Translations under genes and position numbers: made by a program
The notes under the pieces: model-generated
What the model was told of the DNA's origin: nothing
Seen by the model: the letters and a program-made list of their open reading frames with translations, nothing else
The model's database searches: none
Shown: piece after piece, positions 27,049 through 35,997 of the stretch
How the letters are laid out: each line of letters begins with the position of its first letter
Numbering within the stretch: the stretch's first letter is position 1
Source: UBA5072 sp041737175
GTDB taxonomy: Bacteria > Bacteroidota > Bacteroidia > Bacteroidales > UBA10428
Direction of reading: 5' to 3'
Assembly: GCA_041737175.1 (NCBI GenBank)
Contig: JBGSSF010000027.1
Coordinates: 1-64,000 of the forward strand
DNA length: 64,000 bases

Positions 27049-28415
27049 AGATTCTGTTTGTACGTCCGCGACCATCCAAAGACACCATTGGACTTCAGCA
27101 TGTTATGATTGTTGAACCCTTGGAGCTGGAGGTAATGGCAACCCTGGCTGGTTCAGCGAATCATCCGGTGATTATTGACATGATTCTGGAAAAAAGGACG
27201 ATTGATTATTTCATCAGACAAGAAAATCCGGATGTTCTTTGTGTGACCGGATATATTACCAACGTGCCGGAAATAATTAATTATTGCCGGTGTGCAAAAG
27301 GTATAAATCTCGGAATCATTACAGTTGCAGGCGGCGTTCACTGTGAAGTTTGTCCTGAAGATCTGAATGATAAATCCATTGATTACCGGGTTGTCCGGAA
27401 TGCAACTGTGGTTTTCCCTCAACTCCTTGAATATTTTGAAAACAAGAAATTATTCCCGAAAGGAATCCTCAGATATAACGAACAGCTTTTGCTTTCTGAT
27501 TTGCCTCCTTTTGATTTCTCTTACCCTCTTCCCGACAGGAAGCTGACTATCCGTTACAGAAAGAACTATTTCTATATTTTCCACAATAAAGTAGCATTGA
27601 TTAAAACCTCTTTCGGTTGTCCTTTCAATTGCAACTTTTGTTTTTGCCGCGAGATTACTAGGGGGAAATATTATGAGCGTCCGCTCAGTGAAGTTATTGA
27701 GGAACTCCTTTCAATAGAAGAGAAAAATATCTATATTGTTGATGACGACTTTTTAACCGGCAGAAACAGGGTAAAAGATTTTATTGAGGCTAATCGTTCA
27801 GCCGGCCTTGATAAAAACTATCTGTTGTATGGAAGGGCTGACTTTATTGCAGACAATCCTGATGTCATGGCAGATTTCCGGACTATCGGATTGAAAACCG
27901 TTATTGTAGGTTTCGAATCATTCTATGACCATGAACTAAAAAAGTACAACAAAAATACAGATGCAAAAACCAATGAGGAAGCCATGAAGGTATTAAATCA
28001 TAACAAAATTGATTGTTATGCCACAATTATTGTTTCTCCCGATTGGGGCAAGAAAGAATTTGACTTTTGCAAAGAAAAAATCCGCGAACTGGGAATTCAT
28101 TATGTAAATCTTCAGCCTTACACTCCCCTGCCCGGAACCGGTAACATGGTTGAAATGGATGAACTTATTATTCCATATTCTGATTATGAGAGATGGGACC
28201 TGGCACATGTTACTATTCGTCCAAAAAAAATGAGCACTGCTGATTTTTATAAAAATATCCTCCGGCTCTATAATTCAATTCTCTTTCAACCACGGTTTTT
28301 ATTTGATCACATCAAAAAATACAATCTGGAGATGATTCTGAGAATGATAAAAGGAAGCATTAAAGTCAGGAAACAATATTTGTTAAAAATCAAAGAAGTG
28401 AAACACGATGCCTAA
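27045..28415 (+). CDS. cobalamin-binding-type radical SAM protein 3
   Basis: 456 aa. The B12-binding-type domain (about 1-140) has MKILFVRPRP and ITVAGGVHCEV. The radical SAM core has GCPFNCNFCFC with C192, C196, C199 and an extra Cys201. A DDDFL block and VGFES follow. It is a paralog of the protein at 24560, with which it shares the CxxxCxxCxC pattern and about the same length. It overlaps its neighbours by 4 bp upstream and 8 bp downstream, so it is translated with them. Reaction unknown. Confidence 0.88.
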   Translation: MKILFVRPRPSKDTIGLQHVMIVEPLELEVMATLAGSANHPVIIDMILEKRTIDYFIRQENPDVLCVTGYITNVPEIINYCRCAKGINLGIITVAGGVHCEVCPEDLNDKSIDYRVVRNATVVFPQLLEYFENKKLFPKGILRYNEQLLLSDLPPFDFSYPLPDRKLTIRYRKNYFYIFHNKVALIKTSFGCPFNCNFCFCREITRGKYYERPLSEVIEELLSIEEKNIYIVDDDFLTGRNRVKDFIEANRSAGLDKNYLLYGRADFIADNPDVMADFRTIGLKTVIVGFESFYDHELKKYNKNTDAKTNEEAMKVLNHNKIDCYATIIVSPDWGKKEFDFCKEKIRELGIHYVNLQPYTPLPGTGNMVEMDELIIPYSDYERWDLAHVTIRPKKMSTADFYKNILRLYNSILFQPRFLFDHIKKYNLEMILRMIKGSIKVRKQYLLKIKEVKHDA

Positions 28416-29730
28416 AATATTGTTTATACAGCCCACCCAGTATGGTACAGATAAAAAGTTATGCAAACAGAAAAAGCTTCACCTGCCGGGTTTGGTATTC
28501 CCGTTGCTTGCAGCAATGACGCCAGAAAACTGGGAAGTTGAAGTGCTAATAGAGGTTGTTGATGATATTAATTTTAATTCTGATGCAGACATAATCGGAA
28601 TTGGCACAATGGGCTATGCCATATACCGGGGTATTGAGATTGCATCTGAATTTCGAAAGCGGGGAAAAGTGGTGGTTATGGGAGGTTATATGGCTTCACT
28701 AGTGGCAGAAAAAGCGCTGGATTACGTAGATTCAGTGATTGTCGGGGATGCGGAAATTTCTTACCCCCTTTTGTTGAGAGATTTTGAAAAAAATAGAAGA
28801 ATTCAAAGAATTTATCATCATCCGATAGAAAATCTTGAGGGACTGCCTCTTCCAAAATATGAGCTACTGCTGGAAAAACCAATCGGGAACATGCTCCCTG
28901 TTCAGGCAGGCAGGGGCTGCACCCAATCATGCAGTTTCTGCAGTATTGCATCTCTTTATAACGGGAATTATCTTACCCGACCAGTCAACGAAGTTTTACG
29001 GGACATACAGAGGGTAAAAGATCTGGGTTTTAACAGGTTTTATCTTCTGGATGATAACATTGTATCCAATCCGAAATACTTAAAAACACTTTGTAAAGAA
29101 ATTGAGCCCTTAAAAATGACCTGGGCAAGTCAATGTACACTGCATCTGGCTAAAAACCCGGACCTGCTCGGGTTGGTCCGCCGATCCGGCGGAAATTTGA
29201 TGAGCTTCGGGATTGAAAGTATTACGCAGGAAGGATTGAATAAACTGGATAAATCCTGGTTAAAGGTGGATGAACATAAAAAGCTGATCAAAACGATCTC
29301 CGGAAACGGAATCATGGTAAGTGCAGAAATGATGCTGGGAACCGATAGTGATACAGAGGAAAGTATCCGTGCAACCTACGATTTTATTCAGCAGACCAAA
29401 ATCCCTATTCCCCGTTTTTACATTTTAACCCCAACACCGGGATCATCGCTTTATAAACGTCTTAAAGCAGAAAATCGCCTTTTGACTGAAGATTTGAAAG
29501 AATACGACGGTTCTCACTGCGTTCATGAACCGGCAAATATTTCTCCTCAAAAAGTCGATGAACTTTACTGGTGGATCTATCGAAAGGTTTTTTCCAGGAA
29601 GAGCATTATTCAGAGAATAATTCTGAATCCGGCTTTTTTGAAGTCACCGTTCTTGCATTTGTTTGCCCTGGCCGTTAATTTACATTACCGTAGGTATATT
29701 AAGAAAGGAGTACCACCTAATATTTTTTGA
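28408..29730 (+). CDS. cobalamin-binding-type radical SAM protein 4
   Basis: 440 aa, a compact member. The B12-type domain (about 1-130) has KILFIQPTQYG, GLVFPLLAAMTPENW and VVVMGGYMAS. The radical SAM core (about 160-360) has GRGCTQSCSFCSI with C171, C175 and C178, then DDNIVSNPKY, SFGIES and LTPTPGSS. It lacks the additional Cys of proteins 2 and 3, so it belongs to a different subgroup. It is the last of the seven coupled genes. A small DCC-family gene follows after 15 bp. Confidence 0.88.
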   Translation: MPKILFIQPTQYGTDKKLCKQKKLHLPGLVFPLLAAMTPENWEVEVLIEVVDDINFNSDADIIGIGTMGYAIYRGIEIASEFRKRGKVVVMGGYMASLVAEKALDYVDSVIVGDAEISYPLLLRDFEKNRRIQRIYHHPIENLEGLPLPKYELLLEKPIGNMLPVQAGRGCTQSCSFCSIASLYNGNYLTRPVNEVLRDIQRVKDLGFNRFYLLDDNIVSNPKYLKTLCKEIEPLKMTWASQCTLHLAKNPDLLGLVRRSGGNLMSFGIESITQEGLNKLDKSWLKVDEHKKLIKTISGNGIMVSAEMMLGTDSDTEESIRATYDFIQQTKIPIPRFYILTPTPGSSLYKRLKAENRLLTEDLKEYDGSHCVHEPANISPQKVDELYWWIYRKVFSRKSIIQRIILNPAFLKSPFLHLFALAVNLHYRRYIKKGVPPNIF

Positions 29731-29745
29731 CACGAGGATGTAACC

Positions 29746-30147
29746 ATGAATGAAAAATATATATTGCTTTTTGACGGAGTTTGTAATTTATGTATTGGCG
29801 TTGTGAATTTCGTCATAAAAAGAGATACAAAGGAAAAATTTAAGTTCGCCGCATTGCAATCTGAAAGCGGACAGGCATTGCTTAAAAGGTTTGGTCTGTC
29901 AACAAATGATTTTGACTCGTTTGTTTTCATTAGTGGAGAAAAATATTTTATCAAATCATCAGCTGGACTTCATGTTTTGAAAGAATTAGGAGGAGTCTGG
30001 ATGCTATTTTATACTTTTATTATTTTTCCAAGACCATTTAGAGATTTCATTTATGGCATAGTTGCCAGGACAAGATATAGAATCTTTGGAAAACGGGATA
30101 CTTGCATGATTCCAACTCCCGAAGTCAAACGAAGATTTTTACAATAA
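29746..30147 (+). CDS. DCC-family thiol-disulfide oxidoreductase-like protein (DUF393)
   Basis: 133 aa. The N-terminal LLFDGVCNLCIG contains the family CxxC motif and the DGxCxxC signature of the YuxK/DUF393 family, with thioredoxin-like fold. A hydrophobic stretch (about 80-100) is typical for the family. The role of these proteins is poorly known. It lies 15 bp after the last radical SAM gene and could belong to that operon or be a separate gene. Confidence 0.85.
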   Translation: MNEKYILLFDGVCNLCIGVVNFVIKRDTKEKFKFAALQSESGQALLKRFGLSTNDFDSFVFISGEKYFIKSSAGLHVLKELGGVWMLFYTFIIFPRPFRDFIYGIVARTRYRIFGKRDTCMIPTPEVKRRFLQ

Positions 30148-30252
30148 CTATGGAATTTAAAAAGGCAGGTATCAAACGGTATAAACAATAATGGGTAGCA
30201 AGTGTTCTTAAAGGATACAAAGGGAATTCATAATACACGAACAAACACAAAA

Positions 30253-31185
30253 ATGAAAGCTGTTATTTATGAAAAATACGGAACACCAGATGTTCTTGAA
30301 CTAAAGGATATTGAAAAACCATCTCCCAAAGACAATGAAGTATTGGTAAAAATACATTCAACAACTGTAACCGCTGGAGATTGGCGTGTGCGGAAAGCCG
30401 ACCCGTTTCTTGCCAGACTTTTCAATGGCTTATTCAAACCTAAAAAAGTAAAAATATTGGGATTTGAATTAGCGGGTATCATTGAAGAAGTTGGCAAAAA
30501 CGTTACATCATTCAAAAAAGGCGATAGTGTTTTTGCCTCCTGTGGATTCAAGTTCGGAGCGTATGCTGAATATAAATGCCTTCCGGAAGATGATTTAATT
30601 GCCCTAAAACCTTCCAATATGACATTCGAAGAGGCCGCGACAGTTCCCATTGGGGGCCTGACTGCATTAAGATTTTTAAATAAAGCCGGTGTAACGAATG
30701 GACAAAATTTGCTTATATATGGGGCATCGGGTAGTGTAGGAACGTTTGCCGTTCAACTTGGTAAATATTTTGGAGCTAATGTCACAGGTGTGTGCAGCAC
30801 GACAAATATTGACCTTGTAAGATCCCTTGGAGCAGATGACATTATTGATTATACCAGGGAAGATTTTAAAAAAATTAAGACTCGGTTTGATATTATTTTT
30901 GATGCTGTTGGAAAAACTTCTAAATCAGCCTGTAAGAATTTATTAAAGCCAAATGGGAAATATATGTCTGTAATGGGTTCTGCACCCAAAAACTCAAATG
31001 ATTTATTGACTTTGAAAGAAATAATTGAGTCTGGAAAACTAAAGACAGTGATAGACAGGAGGTACACGCTTGAGCAAATTAGAGAGGCGCATGCCTATGT
31101 AGAAAAATTCCATAAAAAAGGAAATGTAGTAATAAACATTTTGGAGAATCATGACCTAAACCGCGGAGCGGTTCAAGGTGAATAG
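30253..31185 (+). CDS. zinc-free MDR-family NAD(P)-dependent oxidoreductase
   Basis: 310 aa, quinone-oxidoreductase type of the medium-chain dehydrogenase superfamily. Visible are the GroES-like N-terminal domain (about 1-120, GFELAGIIEEVGKNV), the cofactor loop YGASGSVG (about 150-157) and the ADDIIDYTREDF segment. Catalytic Zn ligands are absent. ATG 30253 is the natural start (MKAVIYEKYG); the in-frame upstream TTG-type extension adds an unsupported leader. The last eight codons (N-R-G-A-V-Q-G-E) and the stop lie in a repeat element (31159-31185), so the C-terminus may have been extended by a repeat. Probably independent of the radical SAM operon. Confidence 0.85.
   Translation: MKAVIYEKYGTPDVLELKDIEKPSPKDNEVLVKIHSTTVTAGDWRVRKADPFLARLFNGLFKPKKVKILGFELAGIIEEVGKNVTSFKKGDSVFASCGFKFGAYAEYKCLPEDDLIALKPSNMTFEEAATVPIGGLTALRFLNKAGVTNGQNLLIYGASGSVGTFAVQLGKYFGANVTGVCSTTNIDLVRSLGADDIIDYTREDFKKIKTRFDIIFDAVGKTSKSACKNLLKPNGKYMSVMGSAPKNSNDLLTLKEIIESGKLKTVIDRRYTLEQIREAHAYVEKFHKKGNVVINILENHDLNRGAVQGE
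31159..31185 (+). repeat. REP-like unit 1
   Basis: AACCGCGGAGCGGTT followed by CAAGGTGAATAG. The palindromic core AACC...GGTT and the GAATA tail match the second unit at 31229. It provides the stop codon of the oxidoreductase gene. Confidence 0.5.
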
Positions 31186-31187
31186 CG

Positions 31188-31203
31188 CCGGGTGATAACC
31201 CGG
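31188..31203 (+). terminator. hairpin after the oxidoreductase gene
   Basis: CCGGGT / ACCCGG with a GATA loop, in the gap between convergent genes. No T run is present; it may belong to the flanking REP-like units. Confidence 0.4.
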
Positions 31204-31228
31204 TGAAGTATACCAAGAACAATTTCAC

Positions 31229-31273
31229 AACCACGGAGTGCCTGCCTGCCGGCGAGGCAGGGTTGAATTTGAT
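31229..31273 (+). repeat. REP-like unit 2 with nested 21-bp palindrome
   Basis: AACCACGGAGTG and GTTGAATTTGAT would join into a unit like the one at 31159, but CCTGCCTGCCGGCGAGGCAGG (31241-31261, 21 bp, written here as CCTGCC-TGCCGGCGA-GGCAGG) sits between them. The nested piece is itself an inverted repeat. Confidence 0.5.
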
Positions 31274-31283
31274 ATTTTAACGA

Positions 31284-34200
31284 TCATCGAAGTATAATCT
31301 TTTTAGTATATTTTTTAGAACCGGACACAACATCCATAAAATATAATCCCGGAGGCAAGAATGAAATTTTCACATGCAATTTTAAATCTTCATCCACATG
31401 AACCTTTTCATTATAAACTTCAATTCCATTTTGATCAAATATTTTGAGTAAGACATCCTCTTTGGGAAAATCCAGAAGAAGAATATTTAACCATTCATCG
31501 GTCGGATTCGGATAAATCTCCAAAAGACGGCTTTTCATATGTCCGTTTACATTTGTTATGTGTATAACATTCACAACCAATGAATCTGAGTTTGTGCATG
31601 AGTTTGAATCAATTGCTATTACAGATATATTGTGCAATCCTGTTCCAAGATGAAGTGCGGATATTTCATAATAAGGGTTTTGCGAGCCATCATTCCATAA
31701 ATAACAATAGGTGTCCGGATAAGGCCCAAGTATGAGATTCTGATCAGAATATATCAGGGTATCCTTTCCGAGTGAAATATCAGGTAAGTCATTAATAATA
31801 AGTTTTACATCTTTGGGATTGCTTTCACAATCCATAATCGTCTGGGTAACATAATATTTATAAACGCCTGTCTCTGTTTGGCTTGTAACCAAATTATCGC
31901 CAGTCTGAACAAGGTAAGTGAGCAATGAATCGGTGTACCATCGAATATTCTCTCCGAAAGCGTATAAATCAGGCACTGGTTGATTTGCACATACTTTCAA
32001 GTCCTGTGATAATGGTAAAACAGGAAGTGATTTTATTGTTAATACTACAGTATCGGCTTGACTAACACAATTTCCAATAGATTGTACTACATAATATACA
32101 TATTGTCCGGGGGTAGTCTGCTCTGTATATAATGTATCTCCACAGTGAATCAAATTTGTCAAATGCAGGTCATCGTACCATTTCACACCTTGTCCCTTGG
32201 CGATTAGATAAGGAACCGGCTTCCCCTCGCATATTTCAATATTATTGCTAATAGGAGCGAGAAGATTATCGATCTGAACATCGTCAAAACCTGTTAATTC
32301 ACCATCACTGACAGTAAGCCTTAAAATATATGTGCCAGTATCAGAAATACTTACCTGTGTACCTGGAGCATGTGGATTGAAAAAACTTACATTTCCGGGT
32401 CCGCTGATTTTATCCCAGGAATAGGATAATGATGACTCTGCCGGCAGATTATCATCACTTATCATTCCATACAACAATAATGAATTGTTACAGGATATTG
32501 TATCTTTTCCGGCATATACATATGGAGCAGTATTTTTTAATGAAACCTTATAAATATCCATTCCTCTTCCTATCAAACTAATAAGAATATAAACACAATT
32601 TTGATATTTGAATATGTTTTTCGAATTACAGGAATAACCTTCTGTGATCTGGGATTCAATAAATATTGGATTTGATTTATCGGTAATATCTATAATGCCT
32701 ATTGCATCGTTAATGGCCCAGGAATAATAGTACAAATAATTTCCTTCGACATAAAAACCCTTATATGCATCATCAATACGGGTATTATAAAGTCGTGTTA
32801 CTTCCAAAGGTTTGGTCTTGTTCGAAATATCAATTATACTTATACTGCACAGATATGTACTATCACGGCACGATATATAAGCATAATTGCTTATCACCTG
32901 AATACTCTCTCTTCCACCATCATCAATATCTACTACATCCTTAAAATAGCCTACTTCTTTAGGTTGTGTCTTATTAGATATGTCAATAATTCGAAGTCCA
33001 TTCGTTCCGTCAGCAATATAGGCGTAATTATCCTGGATATATAAATTTTCTGCATCACCACCAGTCGGGCTATAACCCATCAGTTTCGGATCAGTTCTGC
33101 TATGGATATCAAGGATCATTAAGCCTTTGATATTATCTGCTATATATGCATAATCACCAATTACCTTAACTGCGTAAAATTTTTCCAAAGATTCATCGGG
33201 TTTGAATGTGCCCACTTCATATGGATAATAAATATCAGAAATATCTATAATGACCAATCCTTTTTCACTTAAAGCGATGTAAGCATAACTTGAGTCAATA
33301 TCCAAATTATTAAAATATGGGTAGGCAATAATTGGACCCTGAAATTGGTATGTACTAATGGTATGTGGATTTACAGGATCGGCAATATTAACAATATTAA
33401 AGAATAAGCCAGAAGAGATATATGCTAGTGTATCACGGACAATTATTCCCATCCCATGAATTCCGTTGGCCTCACCTTCCCATTTTATCCTGCCAACCTT
33501 TATCTCTTTAAAATCTTCAGATATAAATTCCCCATCTGCAGCAGATAGTTTTATTCTGTAATCACCTATTGTATCTAATTGCACAGATGTTGAAAGAGAA
33601 TTTTCATCCTTAAATGTTGCATTACCAGGACCCTTAAGCAATTCCCAATTACACGTTATTGTTGAATTTTCAGGAAGTCCGTCGTCAGTAACAATAGCCA
33701 CAATTTTTGCTATGCTATCAGACCATAGGATTTGCAGATTTTTGCCAATATCAACTAAAGGACCATGATTATTTCCCCCGGAATTGAACTTTATTAACGG
33801 ATCACCCAAAATAGTCATTCCATAATGCCATGATCTTTCTGAATCATCATAAGGGGCAATATATTCAAACCAATCGTTATAAGACTTACCAATTGACTTG
33901 TTTTGTCCCAATGGTTCATAGAACGCATAAAATTGTAACATTGATCCAATTTTTGTACTTCCAATTACTACTAATGATTTTTCACTGTTATTAAAAATAT
34001 ACTTACTCCCTATAAAATCAGGCATTGAATAGTCGCATGCTGAACAGGCAAATAAATTATATCCTAATGCTTTGGGAGGCACATTTACAATTTCATCAGG
34101 ATAAACTTGTCCCATGTTTGCAAATCCATGATTACTATAATCTGAATGAGCTGCCAACTGGATAAATTCATACTGTTCATTACTCAACCTGTTCGCCAAA

Positions 34201-34874
34201 TAATCTTTACTACTAACTCTTTCATCTTTTATAGTTTGATAATTTCCTATCCCATAAAGGCTTGCCATACAGTCATTAATTGGGGAATAATCTTTCCATT
34301 CATCATCAGTATATACCAGTCCAGTTTTCCGTAAGGGATAGTTCCCAGTCCAATAGTTGTGGTTTCTGTTAAAATAATTCCGTAAATCTTCCACCAGCCC
34401 ACCTTTATTAGGAGATAATAGGGAATTATCTATTCGTCCGATAAAAATCTCAGGAGCCACGTCTCCTGTTCCAGCTAAATGACTATCATAAATCCCATTG
34501 TTGTCGTTATCTGACCATGTACCATCAAGATCCATAAAGAACAGATCACAAGGAAATAAAGTGGGATGTTCTGCAGCCAGATCATTCTCAATTTCGTACA
34601 TGCATACCGGCATACTTCCTATCAGAACACAACCAATAAGATCATTCTTTTGGGAAATTATAAAATTTCTCAGATCCTGTGCTGTTCCTCCTGAAGTTTC
34701 GAATAGGCTTACGACATATTCATCCGAGATATCCCCAACATAGCGGTCAATTTCCGCTCGCAATTCCGGATAGATAGCTGAATTAACCAATACAAGCACA
34801 CGTCCTTCCTGAGCTGCGACAGAAAAGTTCAGTAGAAACAACCCTATAACTAATGCCGATAAATACTTCCTCAT
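31284..34874 (-). CDS. T9SS-exported gingipain-like C25 protease with LVIVD repeats
   Basis: 1196 aa. Signal peptide (about 1-21), then a gingipain-like C25 catalytic domain (about 24-370) with probable His243 (QLAAHSDYSNHG) and Cys277 (LFACSACDYS) and the family end HYGMTILGDPLIKF. Beta-sandwich repeats follow (PKD-like, about 375-460 and 795-870), with LVIVD-type propeller repeats (about 465-790, VIIDIS, LMILDI, LRIIDIS) between them. Two Ig-like modules (about 880-1045) and a type A T9SS sorting domain (about 1115-1196, LLEIYPNPTDEWL, ending KKIILR) complete it. Unlike gingipains it lacks a propeptide, which appears to be encoded by the next gene upstream (34899). A surface or secreted peptidase. 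Confidence 0.88.
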   Translation of the reverse strand: MRKYLSALVIGLFLLNFSVAAQEGRVLVLVNSAIYPELRAEIDRYVGDISDEYVVSLFETSGGTAQDLRNFIISQKNDLIGCVLIGSMPVCMYEIENDLAAEHPTLFPCDLFFMDLDGTWSDNDNNGIYDSHLAGTGDVAPEIFIGRIDNSLLSPNKGGLVEDLRNYFNRNHNYWTGNYPLRKTGLVYTDDEWKDYSPINDCMASLYGIGNYQTIKDERVSSKDYLANRLSNEQYEFIQLAAHSDYSNHGFANMGQVYPDEIVNVPPKALGYNLFACSACDYSMPDFIGSKYIFNNSEKSLVVIGSTKIGSMLQFYAFYEPLGQNKSIGKSYNDWFEYIAPYDDSERSWHYGMTILGDPLIKFNSGGNNHGPLVDIGKNLQILWSDSIAKIVAIVTDDGLPENSTITCNWELLKGPGNATFKDENSLSTSVQLDTIGDYRIKLSAADGEFISEDFKEIKVGRIKWEGEANGIHGMGIIVRDTLAYISSGLFFNIVNIADPVNPHTISTYQFQGPIIAYPYFNNLDIDSSYAYIALSEKGLVIIDISDIYYPYEVGTFKPDESLEKFYAVKVIGDYAYIADNIKGLMILDIHSRTDPKLMGYSPTGGDAENLYIQDNYAYIADGTNGLRIIDISNKTQPKEVGYFKDVVDIDDGGRESIQVISNYAYISCRDSTYLCSISIIDISNKTKPLEVTRLYNTRIDDAYKGFYVEGNYLYYYSWAINDAIGIIDITDKSNPIFIESQITEGYSCNSKNIFKYQNCVYILISLIGRGMDIYKVSLKNTAPYVYAGKDTISCNNSLLLYGMISDDNLPAESSLSYSWDKISGPGNVSFFNPHAPGTQVSISDTGTYILRLTVSDGELTGFDDVQIDNLLAPISNNIEICEGKPVPYLIAKGQGVKWYDDLHLTNLIHCGDTLYTEQTTPGQYVYYVVQSIGNCVSQADTVVLTIKSLPVLPLSQDLKVCANQPVPDLYAFGENIRWYTDSLLTYLVQTGDNLVTSQTETGVYKYYVTQTIMDCESNPKDVKLIINDLPDISLGKDTLIYSDQNLILGPYPDTYCYLWNDGSQNPYYEISALHLGTGLHNISVIAIDSNSCTNSDSLVVNVIHITNVNGHMKSRLLEIYPNPTDEWLNILLLDFPKEDVLLKIFDQNGIEVYNEKVHVDEDLKLHVKISFLPPGLYFMDVVSGSKKYTKKIILR

Positions 34875-34898
34875 AATCTGAAAAAAATAAAACCGGAT

Positions 34899-35750
34899 TT
34901 AATTAATTTGTTTTATATAAAAAGGAGCTGCATTTTTTGTTTTCATTTTGTCAGGTACGTATACTTTTTTTGCTTTGAAAGTATCCTCGTCAGTATCTTT
35001 GAAAATGTGTATTTTGGAATAATCAATTTTTTCTTCTAATGGAATGGTTTTATCAATGTCGTCCTTATTAATTACCATGTTCCTTATAAATTCTCGGCTA
35101 AGTTTAATCTTATCAGGGGATAACTCCAATTTTAGTGGTCTGCCATCAATCTGCAAATGAAATTCAAGCGACAATTTTGTATAGAAAGATAGTTGTCGTG
35201 TTTCAGGGAAATATTTAAATGGACATACATAAATTTGGTTTAATAAGAAACCTGCATATAATTCTGGCGGATCGTGTCTAATAATTTGATTGTCTGATGG
35301 ATAATAAATACTTAAGGTATCAGCTATGCTTACTTCTAAAGGCTCTGCATTGCCAGAATAAGTGCTGTCAGAACCGCCATTTTCAATGTTTGTGGAAATA
35401 ATATCATAAAATCCTTCAAAAGTCTCTGAATTACTATCCTTAATAACAATACCATCAATTTCTGAATTATGTGGTAACAGGACATAGAATGGAATATAAG
35501 GCAATTTAGGATAGCCTACTTTTGAAAAATATCTAATGTCAGTATTGTTTAGGCAATTGATCACGCTATATGAATCTGCTTTTTCAATCCTGAAATTGCT
35601 CAATTTGAAATCGACAGATATGCTAAATTCCTGGCTATATATAACCAATGTAGAAAATAATGCAATAAGGAAAGATATTTTTCTCAACTTCCATCCTAAG
35701 ACACAATGTCTTAGAAAACATTTGCCGATAGATTTCCATTTTTGCCTCAT
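34899..35750 (-). CDS. stand-alone C25 (gingipain) propeptide-like protein
   Basis: 283 aa with a hydrophobic export segment (about 25-38). The body (about 45-230) resembles the propeptide of T9SS C25 proteases: YFSKVGYPKLPYIPFYVLLP, EPLEVSIADTLSIYYPSDNQ and LYAGFLLNQIYVCPFKYFPETRQLSF blocks are the typical ones. No catalytic domain and no sorting domain are present. It sits 24 bp upstream of the protease gene at 31284 on the same strand. It may act as an inhibitor and folding helper in trans. The alternative is a split of a once continuous gene, but each has its own signal peptide. Confidence 0.7.
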   Translation of the reverse strand: MRQKWKSIGKCFLRHCVLGWKLRKISFLIALFSTLVIYSQEFSISVDFKLSNFRIEKADSYSVINCLNNTDIRYFSKVGYPKLPYIPFYVLLPHNSEIDGIVIKDSNSETFEGFYDIISTNIENGGSDSTYSGNAEPLEVSIADTLSIYYPSDNQIIRHDPPELYAGFLLNQIYVCPFKYFPETRQLSFYTKLSLEFHLQIDGRPLKLELSPDKIKLSREFIRNMVINKDDIDKTIPLEEKIDYSKIHIFKDTDEDTFKAKKVYVPDKMKTKNAAPFYIKQIN

Positions 35751-35997
35751 AATATAATTCCAATTGTTTATGGCGTTGGTTCTTTCTTAACCTAATTAAG
35801 TTAAGCTGTTGTATTGATGATTCCAATATATTATTGATTAACTGTTAGAAAATGAGGTTTAACATCAAATGAGTGTTGATTTAATTAAAACTGATTAGCA
35901 AAGCAGTTTTCAGGATATTTTGTATGATGAATTGTGACCCTGGTTACCCCGTTATGCATTGGGGCGCTCTAACCCTGGACGGACGGTAAAATAGCTC
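35751..35997. other. AT-rich spacer with a possible hairpin
   Basis: No ORF is supported. Near 35944-35972 GGTTA-CCCCG and GGGGCG-TAACC form an imperfect inverted repeat downstream of the minus-strand GNAT-like gene, a possible terminator for it. No promoter motif for the propeptide gene was found with certainty. Confidence 0.3.
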
